Source: Acholoe squamosa (Eukaryota > Annelida > Polychaeta > Phyllodocida > Polynoidae). Taken from it: a stretch of 64,000 nucleotides of DNA. The notes under the pieces were generated by a model. It was not told where the DNA came from. It did no database searches and saw nothing but the letters and a program-made list of their open reading frames with translations. Positions 10,301 to 19,452 of this stretch are shown here, piece after piece. The stretch is taken from contig OX439038.1 in assembly GCA_949317995.1 (NCBI GenBank), positions 2,002,001-2,066,000 on the forward strand. The letters run 5' to 3'. The translations under genes and the position numbers were made by a program. Positions within the stretch are counted from its first letter, which is position 1. Each line of letters starts with the position of its first letter.

Positions 10301-10924
10301 AACAACACTGAATCCCAAACCACAGGATTCACCCCTTTCTTCCTACTCCATGGAAGAAACCCAGCCACCCCAATGGACTTAGGGCTGGGAATACAGGAAG
10401 ACATATCCACAGTAGCAGACCATGTAGCTAACATGATAACAAATCAAGATACCTCTAGGAGGAAAGCTATAGAAAGGGTCGCCAAGCTACAAAAGGAAAG
10501 GAAAGATAGATATGATAAGAAACTTACACCACAGGAAATCAAGGTCACCGACATGGTGTACCTAAACATACCAAGAATCCTGACCAACACAGAGTGTAAG
10601 AAACTTCAACCCCTTTTTATGGGACCATATGTTGTAGTAGATAGACCTAGTTTGACAAGTGCCAAACTCAAAAACTTGGACACCAATCTATTGGTGGCCA
10701 GACCAGTGCACATAGACAGACTGAAAAAGGTTGTGGCTGTCAGAAACAATGAATTTGCACACAGGCTTATTCCACATGAGGCCAAATACTACAGCAAAAT
10801 TGTAAGGAACAAAAATGATATCACCCTTACAAGAGAAACCACAGGCATAGGCCCTATCAAGCCTAGGCCTGCACACCACATACTAAGAAAGACATCTAGG
10901 TGTGGTGCAGTTTCAAGAAATTAG
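7340..10924 (+). CDS. pol: Reverse transcriptase-RNase H-integrase polyprotein of element 1
   Basis: The frame is open from 7277 with no ATG near its start, so it is probably made as a Gag-Pro-Pol fusion. RT: SKLDAQQGFFQI, then PYLDDILVL with the YLDD box at 7823-7834. RNase H: LATDASNVSLGAVLSQ, then TERELLGVVYGVLHF and YTDHAALIPLL. A Lys/Thr/Pro-rich linker of roughly 250 residues (about 8690-9450) separates RNase H from integrase, unusually long for the family. Integrase: zinc-binding H-H-C-C region with GGHLGSSRM and CHTCLTAKR, and catalytic triad Asp 9914, Asp 10094, Glu 10202, spacing D(35)E. The C-terminal module has GPYVVVDRP. No chromodomain is seen. It converts element RNA to DNA and inserts it in the genome. 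All catalytic residues are present. Confidence 0.93.
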   Translation, partial: VKPEAVPCHFLPYRQTPEKQAAIGEECERLVQQGILRECAEGPWASRSFLVQKSSGGHRLVTDFRYLNQNTINQALSTPRADDTLDMIGSLRPRVFSKLDAQQGFFQIPIRQEDQHKTAFIANDKKYVYERMPMGLATAPAGFCHLVTLILNKLKYKCALPYLDDILVLSPSIEQHFHDLEDVFNSLRVGKLKLKKSKCEYFIDRIDFLGIRVTPMGLQPSPTKVESIKTFPTPKSVKNVRSFTGLCQYFKKFIKGYAQIARPLYDLQTHLKAFVWTEEADNAFKTLKHALCTNALLRYPNYEKEFSLATDASNVSLGAVLSQRDNEGVLRPVAFAGRTLSKHERNYNTTERELLGVVYGVLHFRHYLETRHFQLYTDHAALIPLLTNTGLTHRWARWALDIQQFSFTIQHVKGDDNTPPDAMSRREYPDSGPMTNPPPPPRRVRAASRTKFAKVTKKVPFKRDDPPNTIERPETPIRGILKQSTHYVFCHCEREYSQLFPDNDFEPIEFSSLNQMLKATPKEPPFTPPDSDDEDSEDTIYAITQATSKSVRFFEPMQGEETSNHLCPMTTRSKTREMIQEGTPKLPTQSQTILNEKKVTGNKPTKIPPARKNVTKDTASTKSKNSETKKNDKKQIVPLKKKVATPIKARIGPPKEPTHQNKSDTPQQKAQDRPIVDEKEKERDRIKQHVLDINQLLDQIPDTSISGTNLGLEQRKDKDLLPLIQYLEDGTLPAPKAQGNRIINQGQTYTLVNGTLVHICPINWRKTNTVPLQIVIPQQWVTSTLQYFHDSPTGGHLGSSRMLSALRPRVYWKSMLADTTKYVSTCHTCLTAKRQVHSHKTPMTVREYMTSPMKFLNLDAVGPLPTTARGNKHIQVCIDYATRYATAWATTDLKAETTAAEFYKNIICHHGTPATLQTDNGTCYTGAKFTKLTKHLKIKHKFSSPYRPQSNGLVERFNASIGTALRAFCSKHQNNWDSFIEPITFALNNTESQTTGFTPFFLLHGRNPATPMDLGLGIQEDISTVADHVANMITNQDTSRRKAIERVAKLQKERKDRYDKKLTPQEIKVTDMVYLNIPRILTNTECKKLQPLFMGPYVVVDRPSLTSAKLKNLDTNLLVARPVHIDRLKKVVAVRNNEFAHRLIPHEAKYYSKIVRNKNDITLTRETTGIGPIKPRPAHHILRKTSRCGAVSRN

Positions 10925-11750
10925 AAACAAGATTGAGATACCAAAAGAACATAAGATTTTCAAAATGTATTACAAATTCTCTTCATCCACACATAAGACA
11001 TGTGTGACTGATAATGAATTACTATGTATATAAAGCCAATCAAATTTGTAAATATATCAGTAGGTTATTGCCTCTGAAAAGGGTCAAAGACTGGGACCCC
11101 CCAAGTAAAGCAGACATGAAGTCTAAGAAGAGTAAGGGTAACACAATGGAGTGTCTAAAGCCTAATCCCCACATGAAAGAGCGCGCTATGCCAACACAGC
11201 AGTCTATAGAGATCAATTGACCTTATAAGCTACCCTCAGACAACTGTCTAGACGGTCATGAATGGCTGTCCTGGATGACAGGAGGAGCTAATTACCAGTA
11301 CACAGACTACACAATAGATCCCACAGTTAGCAGACACTGGAGATTATGCATGGTCTCCAGAGAAACAATACCAGGCCCACAATGGATGTGGGTAGGGTAG
11401 GCTACATAAGAAGCACTGTGGACCATAGCCCACCATCAGTCTTCATCCAGCTGCAGTCTGGAACACAAGTCTACAGGACCCCACTTGGGAATTAGCCAGC
11501 CCACTTCTCCATTAGGAGAGACTGCACTAGGATAAAGAACACACCTACTTCACCTTCAACCTGACCTTACCATTTACTGGTCAACCTCTATAGACTCACT
11601 GGACATATTGCCAAGACAGCTCAATCTTGCAAAGGTACAGTTTGAACCACTTCATTTAAAGTGTTACACCATACACTTAGACTTTACCAGCACCAAATCA
11701 CTACAAATTTGACAAGACTTTAAACAGCAAACTTGCTTTACACAAGCACC
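10925..11750 (+). other. Pol-env spacer of element 1
   Basis: An 826-base stretch without a convincing gene; a 68-codon ORF (11014-11220) has no recognisable content. Env-bearing retroelements usually make env from a spliced RNA, so a splice acceptor may lie here. TTGCAAAGGTACAG ending at 11640 is one weak candidate. Confidence 0.4.
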
Positions 11751-14375
11751 ATGGGGAGACTGAGAGTTTCACCCATACTGCTAACTATGCTGTTATTATA
11801 TACTATAGAACCACTTACTGCAGGTTATACACCTGTGGTGAGACAAAACATAGGAGTAGTATTCAAACCTAGCCCTCAACCATTGGTCAATGGACATACA
11901 ACCACAACACTGTTGTTAGCTATTCCCTACAAGATACCTCGGGCACCCGTTACCCAAGGATCCATAAGGGATAGAATACTCCAGTTGACCACTCCTACTC
12001 TACAAGATCATACCTCTGGCCAAATTATCCAACAAGCTAAAGAGCTAGACACCTTGCTGGAAATTGCAGACAAGGAGATAAATGAAACACTAGCCTCCAT
12101 CAAATTGTTCTTATCCAACCCCATAAACACATTGGACAAAGCCAAAAGAGAGGCCATACTGGGTTTTCTAGCACCCCTGTTTCGCGGTGTGCTAGGGCTA
12201 GCCACAGTAGAAGATGTAAACCAAGTAATGGGACAGCTCAAGAACATAGATGAAATACTAAGAAAATTTGCTAAACAGGATCAGGAAGCAGCTAATCTCA
12301 TTGAAAGGATCACAGACAGACAAGATAAGTTTGTTAAAGCATACATCCAAGATAAGAAGGTACTGGACAGCACAATCAACACCATAGGTGACACTGTCAA
12401 CCTGTGGGCCTCTAACATGTCCAGGTCACTTGACTCATATTCAAGGCACGAGAAAACTCAAAGGGAGAAAATGCAAGTATTAAATGATGCACTAATTATC
12501 ATAGCAGCAAGAATGAATACAGTTCAATCACTGCAAAGGACAAATGCAGCCCTGAGGATGCTATCATCAGGGATCCTAACCCCTGATATAGTACCACCCT
12601 CAGACCTTGCTAGATACCTAATTGACATTAATAACAAACTTAGGATTACACACCCTGGAGCACAAGTCGCAATTAATGACTTAGATTTCTATTATTCACA
12701 GAAGCTGACCTCATACACTTACTCAGCTCACCATATATATACTCATCTGGACATTATAATACAATCTACCACCTCAACCTTCAAACTGTACCAAATGATT
12801 ACATCACCCATGCCTATAGACACACAGGAGACCCCCACCAGAGGAGTCACCAAACTACAAACCACGACTGAGTTTCTAGCAGTATCTTACGACCAATCAT
12901 TATTCATCGAATTGGACTCAGCAGATATGCAGGCATGTGAAGGTACTACAGTAAAGGTATGCAGAGATGTAAATGGTAGAATCTATAAACACAGGCCTAC
13001 ATGCCCTGTAGCCATTTTTACTAACCAGGCTCAACAGATTAAGGAACATTGCAAGTTTACAGTTTCACCACTGCAAGCACCTACCACCCATGCTATTTCC
13101 ATTTCTGAAGATGAGTATCTGGTCACTACTAATGAACCCCATTACTTTATCAACTGCCATGGTAAAACGTCTGAAACTCGGAAGGCCCAGTCCTACTCAA
13201 TCATTGGTGTACCCTGTGGGTGCACGATCAGTGTAGGAGAATTTTCTCTTCCAAACACAAGGTTGCCCTGTAACTCAACCTTATCATTTCATTACATTCT
13301 CAAGACAATTAATTTACCATTCATGGCAGCACTTAACAAAATTTCTGAAACCAAACCAGATGAAAGAGAGAATCTTCCAAATTTCCCAGTAGTAAACCTT
13401 TCTAGAACCTTAGAAAAACTACAGGAAAATCCAATCATGGATGATATTACTCAACTAAATTTAGAGCCCTTTGCTAAAACAGTATTAAAAGATGCCTCCA
13501 ACCTTAATAAGGAAATGGAAACGCGCTACGAGGAATCATACCTACGTCGAGTTACAGAGCATCCTATCTTCCAAAGCTTAGCACTCATCCTAGGGATATC
13601 AGCTCACATTTTTTTAGTATACATACTACTCAAACTGTACCGACTAGGAGGAACTGTAGCCTACCTGCCTACAGCCAAAGCATTCAGACTAGGGACCGAG
13701 CTGCCCCTACACAAATTGCTCCCAGATAAGAATCCTACCAAACTAACCCCTACAGAGGAAACCCACACCCCTTTCCTCACAATTCAGGAAACCCACACCC
13801 TGATAATTGCTATATTATTCACCCTGACCATCTACTCAGCCTACAGAATAATGAAGTACCTTAAGAAATTTGCACAGACACACTGTGGCAAGAAAAATGT
13901 GGCCAAGCGCACAAACCCCACAATATATTTTAAAATATATTGTGGAGACTCAAACTTCGCGCTACCCTTGAGGCCAATACCACATGAATTTGATGAGATT
14001 AAATCAGCAGCTGCCCCTACCTATAAGGATATAGTGGTTAAAACCTTCCCACTACCTAAGGCTATATTTACCTGGAATGGACCAGCAGTTATAACAACAC
14101 AGAGAGGAGAATTTGCTTATCACCTCCCTCAGGTGATACACCTACCTTGGCGCACTAGGTTCAGTACTATACCAGCCCTTAAAAACAAAGGACTGTACTA
14201 CTCCATGCTTCTCCAGAATGATTGTGGCACCAGCCCGGTGACCATGACAGCACTGGAAAATACAACAGATATAATTATTGACGAACAACAGGAGGAGACC
14301 GCAAGGTCAAACATGCAGACTATTGCTAATTTTCTAAACCACCAGCCCTCCCCGGTGACTGTGGAAACAGCCTAG
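11751..14375 (+). CDS. env: Env-like membrane fusion glycoprotein of element 1
   Basis: 874 residues from the ATG in CACCATGG, a strong initiation context and preferred over an ATG six codons upstream. It starts with a signal peptide (MGRLRVSPILLTMLLLY). A short N-terminal subunit ends at a basic KAKR site (about residue 133), followed by a hydrophobic stretch AILGFLAPLFRGVLGL and a long helical region. This matches the arrangement of baculovirus F and errantivirus Env proteins: short SU, furin-like site, fusion peptide, heptad repeats. Family membership is inferred from layout, not from a database match. A Cys-rich segment lies in the middle. A transmembrane segment is near residues 605-632 (SLALILGISAHIFLVYILL), and a second hydrophobic stretch is near 680-702 (LIIAILFTLTIYSAYRIM). 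The tail after them is long. The frame is uninterrupted. Whether it mediates infection between cells is unknown. Confidence 0.8.
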   Translation: MGRLRVSPILLTMLLLYTIEPLTAGYTPVVRQNIGVVFKPSPQPLVNGHTTTTLLLAIPYKIPRAPVTQGSIRDRILQLTTPTLQDHTSGQIIQQAKELDTLLEIADKEINETLASIKLFLSNPINTLDKAKREAILGFLAPLFRGVLGLATVEDVNQVMGQLKNIDEILRKFAKQDQEAANLIERITDRQDKFVKAYIQDKKVLDSTINTIGDTVNLWASNMSRSLDSYSRHEKTQREKMQVLNDALIIIAARMNTVQSLQRTNAALRMLSSGILTPDIVPPSDLARYLIDINNKLRITHPGAQVAINDLDFYYSQKLTSYTYSAHHIYTHLDIIIQSTTSTFKLYQMITSPMPIDTQETPTRGVTKLQTTTEFLAVSYDQSLFIELDSADMQACEGTTVKVCRDVNGRIYKHRPTCPVAIFTNQAQQIKEHCKFTVSPLQAPTTHAISISEDEYLVTTNEPHYFINCHGKTSETRKAQSYSIIGVPCGCTISVGEFSLPNTRLPCNSTLSFHYILKTINLPFMAALNKISETKPDERENLPNFPVVNLSRTLEKLQENPIMDDITQLNLEPFAKTVLKDASNLNKEMETRYEESYLRRVTEHPIFQSLALILGISAHIFLVYILLKLYRLGGTVAYLPTAKAFRLGTELPLHKLLPDKNPTKLTPTEETHTPFLTIQETHTLIIAILFTLTIYSAYRIMKYLKKFAQTHCGKKNVAKRTNPTIYFKIYCGDSNFALPLRPIPHEFDEIKSAAAPTYKDIVVKTFPLPKAIFTWNGPAVITTQRGEFAYHLPQVIHLPWRTRFSTIPALKNKGLYYSMLLQNDCGTSPVTMTALENTTDIIIDEQQEETARSNMQTIANFLNHQPSPVTVETA

Positions 14376-14461
14376 ACTGCCCACAGCCTAGGCTGCCCCC
14401 AGTCCACCACCAGGAGACAACACATCAGAGACAGTATTCAGAACTTTTCGGACAATTTGCC

Positions 14462-14477
14462 GGCCCTGAAAAGGGCC
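14462..14477 (-). terminator. Histone-type mRNA 3' stem-loop on the minus strand
   Basis: Read on the minus strand this is GGCCCTTTTCAGGGCC: a six-base-pair stem and the four-base loop TTTC. It is preceded by CCCAAA, matching the 5' flank of metazoan histone mRNA ends. The standard element is GGCTCTTTTCAGAGCC, so the only change is a compensated base pair. It is followed by GGCA, a plausible cleavage position, and then by a purine stretch (CGAAAAG) where the histone downstream element would lie. It sits 47 bases after the stop codon of the antisense ORF, a normal histone-gene distance. Confidence 0.6.
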
Positions 14478-14524
14478 TTTGGGATGGCGGGTTTTTACAC
14501 CCTAGGTTTCAGTCAGTCGGGATC

Positions 14525-15004
14525 CTACCACAGATCCTCGGGTTCAACATCAATGGGAGAGTCCGGGGCCGAGTCCGAGCCATACATATGGCCGTGATCC
14601 TGCTCCCACTCAGCGAGCCGGGCCTCCAGCATCCCCAGTCCATACTCGGCAGCCGTGGATGGATTCCCGGATGCCGCAAGATCGAGGAGGGATGCCGCCA
14701 ACAGATAATCCCATAGCACTCGCTCCCGCGGCCCTAGGTTATAATCCATGGGCCAGAAACCCATATTACCCAAGGCCCTAGTCAGAAGGGCCACAGTGGC
14801 CCCCCGACGCAAGGCTGAGCCCAGGAAATAATGGCAGGAGTAATTACAGACCATCACATCACCATGCTCAATGATCTCTTTGAAATTACTCACTATGTAC
14901 CCATAATGGATGGTCTGGTTAGACTCAACCAGGGCCCTAGCTGGACTCCCCACCTCCATCACCTGGGGGACAGGCAGAGCAAAGAGAGCTTGTAGGTGGG
15001 CCAT
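14525..15004 (-). CDS. Antisense accessory ORF of element 1 (unknown function)
   Basis: 159 residues on the strand opposite to gag, pol and env, between env and the 3' LTR. I chose the ATG at 15004 because its context ACCATGG is strong. The frame is open further upstream to 15220, but that part is Cys/Ser/Val-rich and has no good start. I do not recognise the protein. It begins MAHLQALFALPVPQV, has a central block IHYGYIVSNFKEIIEHGDV, a probably helical part RERVLWDYLLAASLLDL, and a very acidic end (SDSAPDSPIDVEPEDLW). No signal peptide or zinc motif is evident. The region is clearly richer in G and C than the rest of element 1. It is followed by a histone-type stem-loop on the same strand. 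It could be a captured host gene or an antisense accessory gene; a chance ORF is less likely given start context, length and 3' signal together. Confidence 0.55.
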   Translation of the reverse strand: MAHLQALFALPVPQVMEVGSPARALVESNQTIHYGYIVSNFKEIIEHGDVMVCNYSCHYFLGSALRRGATVALLTRALGNMGFWPMDYNLGPRERVLWDYLLAASLLDLAASGNPSTAAEYGLGMLEARLAEWEQDHGHMYGSDSAPDSPIDVEPEDLW

Positions 15005-15220
15005 GGTACTACAGCAGTGACTTCCAGAGAAGAACTGATGCTCCAATACCAGCCACACACTCCTTAAATGGACACACACACACCCCCCCCACCCTGAACT
15101 GTCCACTGACACCAAGCTAGGCACTGCCACAGACACATGCCAGAATCTGGCACCTAACACCTCAAGTGCCACCACTGCATGAGCACACCAGGGAGGAGAC
15201 TCACATCTCACTCCTGACAC

Positions 15221-15813
15221 ACCTCCACTGTCAATGAGATTATCAAAGTATTAGAAAAAAAAAATTATATACACAGCCACTTGTTGATGTATAATATGAA
15301 AATCTATGGTATTCTCACAAAACCGATGATTAATGCACGCATATACGCGCAAAATTGCGAAATTGCAAATTACAGATTGTAAAATTGTACAAATCTAACA
15401 TTAATATACATGAATGCAGGTAGATAACTAAGACAGTTTTTGTACCCACTAGCACTTGTATACTTACCAAGGTTTACTTAAAGTAACACACTTTAGGTAT
15501 CCAGGAAAATTGTTGGAAAAAATGAATGAAAAAAAAAAAAAAAAAAGAAAAATTGTTGAGAAAATTGTTGACATAAAACATGTTTACTTAAGATACTCAC
15601 CAAATAAATCTCTTTCAGGGACACATGCTCAAAAGGCTAGGGGAAAAGTCAATTAAGCAGCGGCCCACTGCCGAAATTGCCAATTAATACACCCATATAG
15701 CAAAATCAATGAGTAACTCAGAGACAAACAAGCCTATTGTACATGAAGTACTTTGTTTTTCCGGCCCTCGGAAAAATTTGTCTCAAATCCCATAAATTGA
15801 ATAGTGTAATCTA
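15221..15813. other. AT-rich non-coding 3' region of element 1
   Basis: No gene. It contains an A-rich run (about 15531-15548) and short direct repeats. A 66-codon ORF at 15456 is low complexity and is not called. Confidence 0.5.
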
Positions 15814-16080
15814 GATTGTACGTTTGTACCCAATTTGCACACAAAATTGTATGTTTGCACACCAGATTGTACGCTTGTACCCAATTTGCACACTAAAATT
15901 GTATGTTTGCACACCAGATTGTACGCTCGTACCCAATTTGCACACTAAAATTGTATATTTGCACACCAGATTGTACGCTTGTACCCAATTTGCACACTAA
16001 AATTGTATGTTTGCACACCAGATTGTACACTTGTACCCAATTTTGCACACGAAGATTGCATGTTTGCACACTAGATTGTA
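15814..16080 (+). repeat. 52-bp tandem repeat near 3' end of element 1
   Basis: GATTGTACGCTTGTACCC, then AATTTGCACACTAAAATTG, then TATGTTTGCACACCA recur with starts at 15814, 15865, 15917, 15969, 16021 and 16074 (periods 51-53). Confidence 0.9.
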
Positions 16081-16236
16081 AGTTGTATCCAATTTACATT
16101 TGGATTATATATTGCACATTATACTGTATGTCTGTACCCAATTCATACACTGAAGTCAGATTTTTAGAGAAATCAACATTTCTATGTGTATCCAAGCTGT
16201 ACGCAAAATTATATATGTACATACAGAAACTATCAA

Positions 16237-16440
16237 TTGAACGCAAAATTATATATTTGCATACTAAAATTGCCAAATACACGCGAAATGTACGCAAAAT
16301 TATATATTTGCACACTAAAATTGCCAAATATACGCGAAAATTATATATTTGCACACTTAAATTGCCAAATGTACGCAAAAATTATATATTTGCATACTGA
16401 AATTGTCAATTGAACGCAATTACACGCGAAATTGTAAATT
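16237..16440 (+). repeat. Second tandem repeat block near 3' end of element 1
   Basis: Degenerate units of about 40-50 bases containing TATATATTTGCACACT, AAAATTGCCAAATA and ACGCGAAAT. They resemble the 52-bp block in their GTACGC and TTTGCACACTAAAATTG words and probably derive from it. Confidence 0.8.
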
Positions 16441-16796
16441 TGCACACTGAAAATTGTCATTTATGTTCAATTTGCACGCTAAATTGAATATTGAATGCCA
16501 AAATTGCACACTATTTGCCAAATTGTATGTTGTACATAAAAATGGGAAATTGTACCCAAAATTGATGTTACATAAGCAAATAAGCTCAGGTATGGTAAGA
16601 TATAGAAACTCGGAAATGTACTTATACCCAGGAGAAAATTGTTTATACTGACAAAGCTCTACCACAAAAATTGCATTTGAAGCACTCCCCATCACTTCAA
16701 ATCCTCTTACAAAACAGTATATAACTCCAAAATAAGGTAAAAATTGTATAAATTGTACATTCCCTCGGCGAAATGACGGAGTTTCGCATTCTTTCG

Positions 16797-16808
16797 GGGG
16801 AGAGGGAG
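16797..16808 (+). other. Polypurine tract of element 1
   Basis: GGGGAGAGGGAG ends five bases before the 3' LTR as delimited by the repeats. This is the usual plus-strand primer position, although the tract is normally directly adjacent. Confidence 0.6.
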
Positions 16809-16813
16809 TATTC

Positions 16814-18163
16814 TATGATATACCATTTTATTATTCCATAAATTGTAACATATTTTGTATTAATCAAAGGATATCTATGAAATTAATACATGGGTTGGTT
16901 CTAAGAGCTATAAGAGCGCTCAAACTTTGTATAAGAGCGTTCATGCCCCACTGCACACCAGCCAGGTCAGTTACAAACACTCTCTCTGACATCAAAGGCT
17001 CCGACCTAATGGTTCACTGCACAATATAATAAAAATGAGGGTCTCAGTGTGCGACCTCATGGTTCAATGCACAAATTAATAACTTGTAAATGAATGCAAC
17101 CGGCCGTCACGGGTGCCTGAGCACCGCTGACGCCGTCATGAGTGTCTGAGCACTCTAAGGACTGAACAATGGGTTACATAAGCACGACGCCATAACCTTC
17201 CGGTCGCTCTAGCGTCGCTCCTGAGCGACCTAGGTCAAATATCAAAATATCTATGGAAAGCCCATAATTAGACGGTCAGAATGAGCCCAAGATCAAGGCG
17301 GAACTCCCAGTATTAAGGAAGTTACGCCATGGAGACTGAATCAACCTCCGAGTGAGCTACAGACAAACTGGCGGGAGTTATGCGCCTATCCAGCGGGCAT
17401 TATAAACTTGGCATATTCAACTCCGCGCATGCCCAAAATGGCGGTTATACAAGCATAAACGACCGAGTTATGAGGGTTTGAAGATGCAGAACCGACCAAG
17501 ACAATGGGGGCCATAGCGGCGTCCATGGGGGTCCTTTGTCCCCCTGTGACACTTGAAAGAGTCCCCTCAAACAATTGTAGAGTTAGGCAGATGCTGCTGG
17601 CTCCAGTCAGTCTGGAGGTGCTTTTCCAAGATTTGCTACAAATAGCCTGTCTGCACCTCCAGGAAGACACATCACCAAGAACCGCTCTAGAGGTAACATC
17701 TCCAGTCATCTCCTGCTACCTGCTATACCACTGCACTATGGTGAAACTATGCTAGACAGGCATTGGTTTCCTACCATTAGTGGCCAGAGGCTATCTTCTT
17801 CAAGACTTCCACCAGAGGGTAAAGTTATCCATTATTACATTATTCCTCTAAGCAGCAGGTCAGGAGCTAGGTGTGGGAACCCACCTAGAACTATGCTGGA
17901 CACTGTATTATTAATACCTCACAGGTGGAGTGGAACTGAACATTATACTTTATAAATTACTGTATGTTTACTGTATGTGCAAATTACCTACATACTAACT
18001 ACTGTATGATTGATATTTCTTACATGTTGCCTAAAGCTGAATAAACCAGTGACAACTGGAAATAACACTATTTATAAGAGCCTTGAGATAATTACACCAT
18101 ACACCACTAGTCATATGATATTTCTCATATGACAACTTGATCATGCCAATCACTAGTATGACA
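16814..18163 (+). repeat. 3' LTR of element 1
   Basis: Partner of 2310-3659, same length. TATAAA at 17401-17406 and AATAAA at 18040-18045. CACT at 18164-18167 is the right target duplication. Confidence 0.95.
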
Positions 18164-18330
18164 CACTAATGAAGTACTGGTGAGACTGCTCACCAGCACT
18201 TCATTGGAGCATCATGCCGACCTTATGGGGTTGATAAATATACTCCAGGAGGGTCGGCATGATGCTCCAATGAAGTGCTGGTGATTAGACTTCATTCGTG
18301 CATTATGATGGCATGATGCACTCCTGTATT
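18164..18330. repeat. Right part of split hairpin repeat and a second copy
   Basis: After CACT the sequence reads AATGAAGTACTGGTGAG, a short loop, then CTCACCAGCACTTCATTGG and GCATCATGCCG. A second hairpin arm (GGCATGATGCTCCAATGAAG and on) follows at about 18257. The same family is seen at 23776-23852 and 30232-30290. Confidence 0.75.
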
Positions 18331-18604
18331 AGCCGCTAGTCCAATACTGCACCATCCACATACATTAGTTATCATGATGCATTGATGGAGCCCACAACTC
18401 ACAAGAGCCGCATGAGATACATAAAGGTAGCCCTGGAAGGCATTTCTCAAGATGGTAAGTCTAGACCCTCTTCAGATCATGGTGGGATCCCTCAATATAA
18501 TGCCAGTACAGCCATGAATCTAGTGGCCAATAATAATTGTACTGGTACAATTGCCCTACCAAACCCTATGTAATTATTACATTAAGTGCTAATCGTACTG
18601 AGTA

Positions 18605-19450
18605 CACTGCAAAAATGGTGTTTAGATTTTAAACATGTTTAGGTCTAAACATGTTTAAAACCTAAACATATAGGTCAGTTAGGTGTCTCATAGACTACAC
18701 ATTTAGGAAATGAACACTTTTATTCTAACTACATAAACATTTATGCTAAACATGTTTAGATGTTTAGAGTTGAGACAGTTGAATAATAGGTGTTTAGATG
18801 TAAACATCAATATGTTTAGATACTTGTATGTTGAATCCACACCAGCCAGGTAGCAGCACTACCTTTGACTGGACTATCTGCACACAGTTATAATCAATTG
18901 TTGTGACAAATGTCCCCAAATCCCATGTTTATCATGGTTTCATTTCATAGAATGTCATGTGAATAGAAAGGGCAATAGAAAATTGACTAGATTCACCTCA
19001 TGCCACCATCATTACCATAAAATAATCAATAAACTCAATTACTGACACCTATTTGATGTTATTCTGGAATAGACAAGGCAATTTCCTTCCTGCCAAGCTG
19101 TTGTACTTTCTCAAGTCTCTCATTCTGATGCAGTGTGTAATATACGTACACGTATATAGCTGTGGCTGACATCTTTGGAGACTTTGACAAGTAAATACCT
19201 GCTGATGTCCCCCCCAGTAAATGAGAAAAAAAAATATATCTCTGTTTTTTAATGCATACATGTCTGCAAACCTTAAATCTCCATCATCATGTCTAAACAC
19301 AAAAGTTTTAACGTAAACACCTACATTTCTAAACACTTGAGCTAAGCACATTGTTTGGCTAAACATGTTTAGGAAATTAATGTGATTACAAAAACGTTGC
19401 AAGAATATGTTTAGGATTGTGTTTAGGATCTAAACACCATTTTTGCAGTG
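18605..19450. mobile_element. Non-autonomous TIR element, CACTA-like ends
   Basis: 846 bp with perfect 23-bp terminal inverted repeats that start CACTGCAAAAATGGTGTTTA (18605) and end with the complement (19450). TA flanks both ends, consistent with a 2-bp target duplication. The ends carry several copies of TAAACATGTTTAG, i.e. subterminal repeats. CACTG termini with subterminal repeats suggest the EnSpm/CACTA group, but without a transposase this is an inference. It has no coding capacity. Confidence 0.85.
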
Positions 19451-19452
19451 TA

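Larger units (their letters stand above)
2310..18163 (+). mobile_element. Element 1: full-length enveloped Ty3/Gypsy-type LTR retroelement
   Basis: A 15,854-bp element is bounded by two 1350-bp direct repeats and flanked by CACT target duplications (2306-2309, 18164-18167). Between the LTRs lie a TGG primer site, gag, protease, RT-RNase H-integrase, an env of class I fusion type, an antisense ORF, tandem repeats and a purine tract. The domain order RT, RNase H, integrase places it in Ty3/Gypsy. The 4-bp duplication, non-TG LTR start, gag without a zinc knuckle and F-like env resemble errantivirus-type elements, but the exact clade is not determined. By eye the LTRs differ at about four positions (near 2721, 2808, 2853 and 2878), all transitions, so insertion was recent. 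All main frames are long and open; the only break is a one-base frame change between protease and pol near 7335-7343. Confidence 0.93.
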
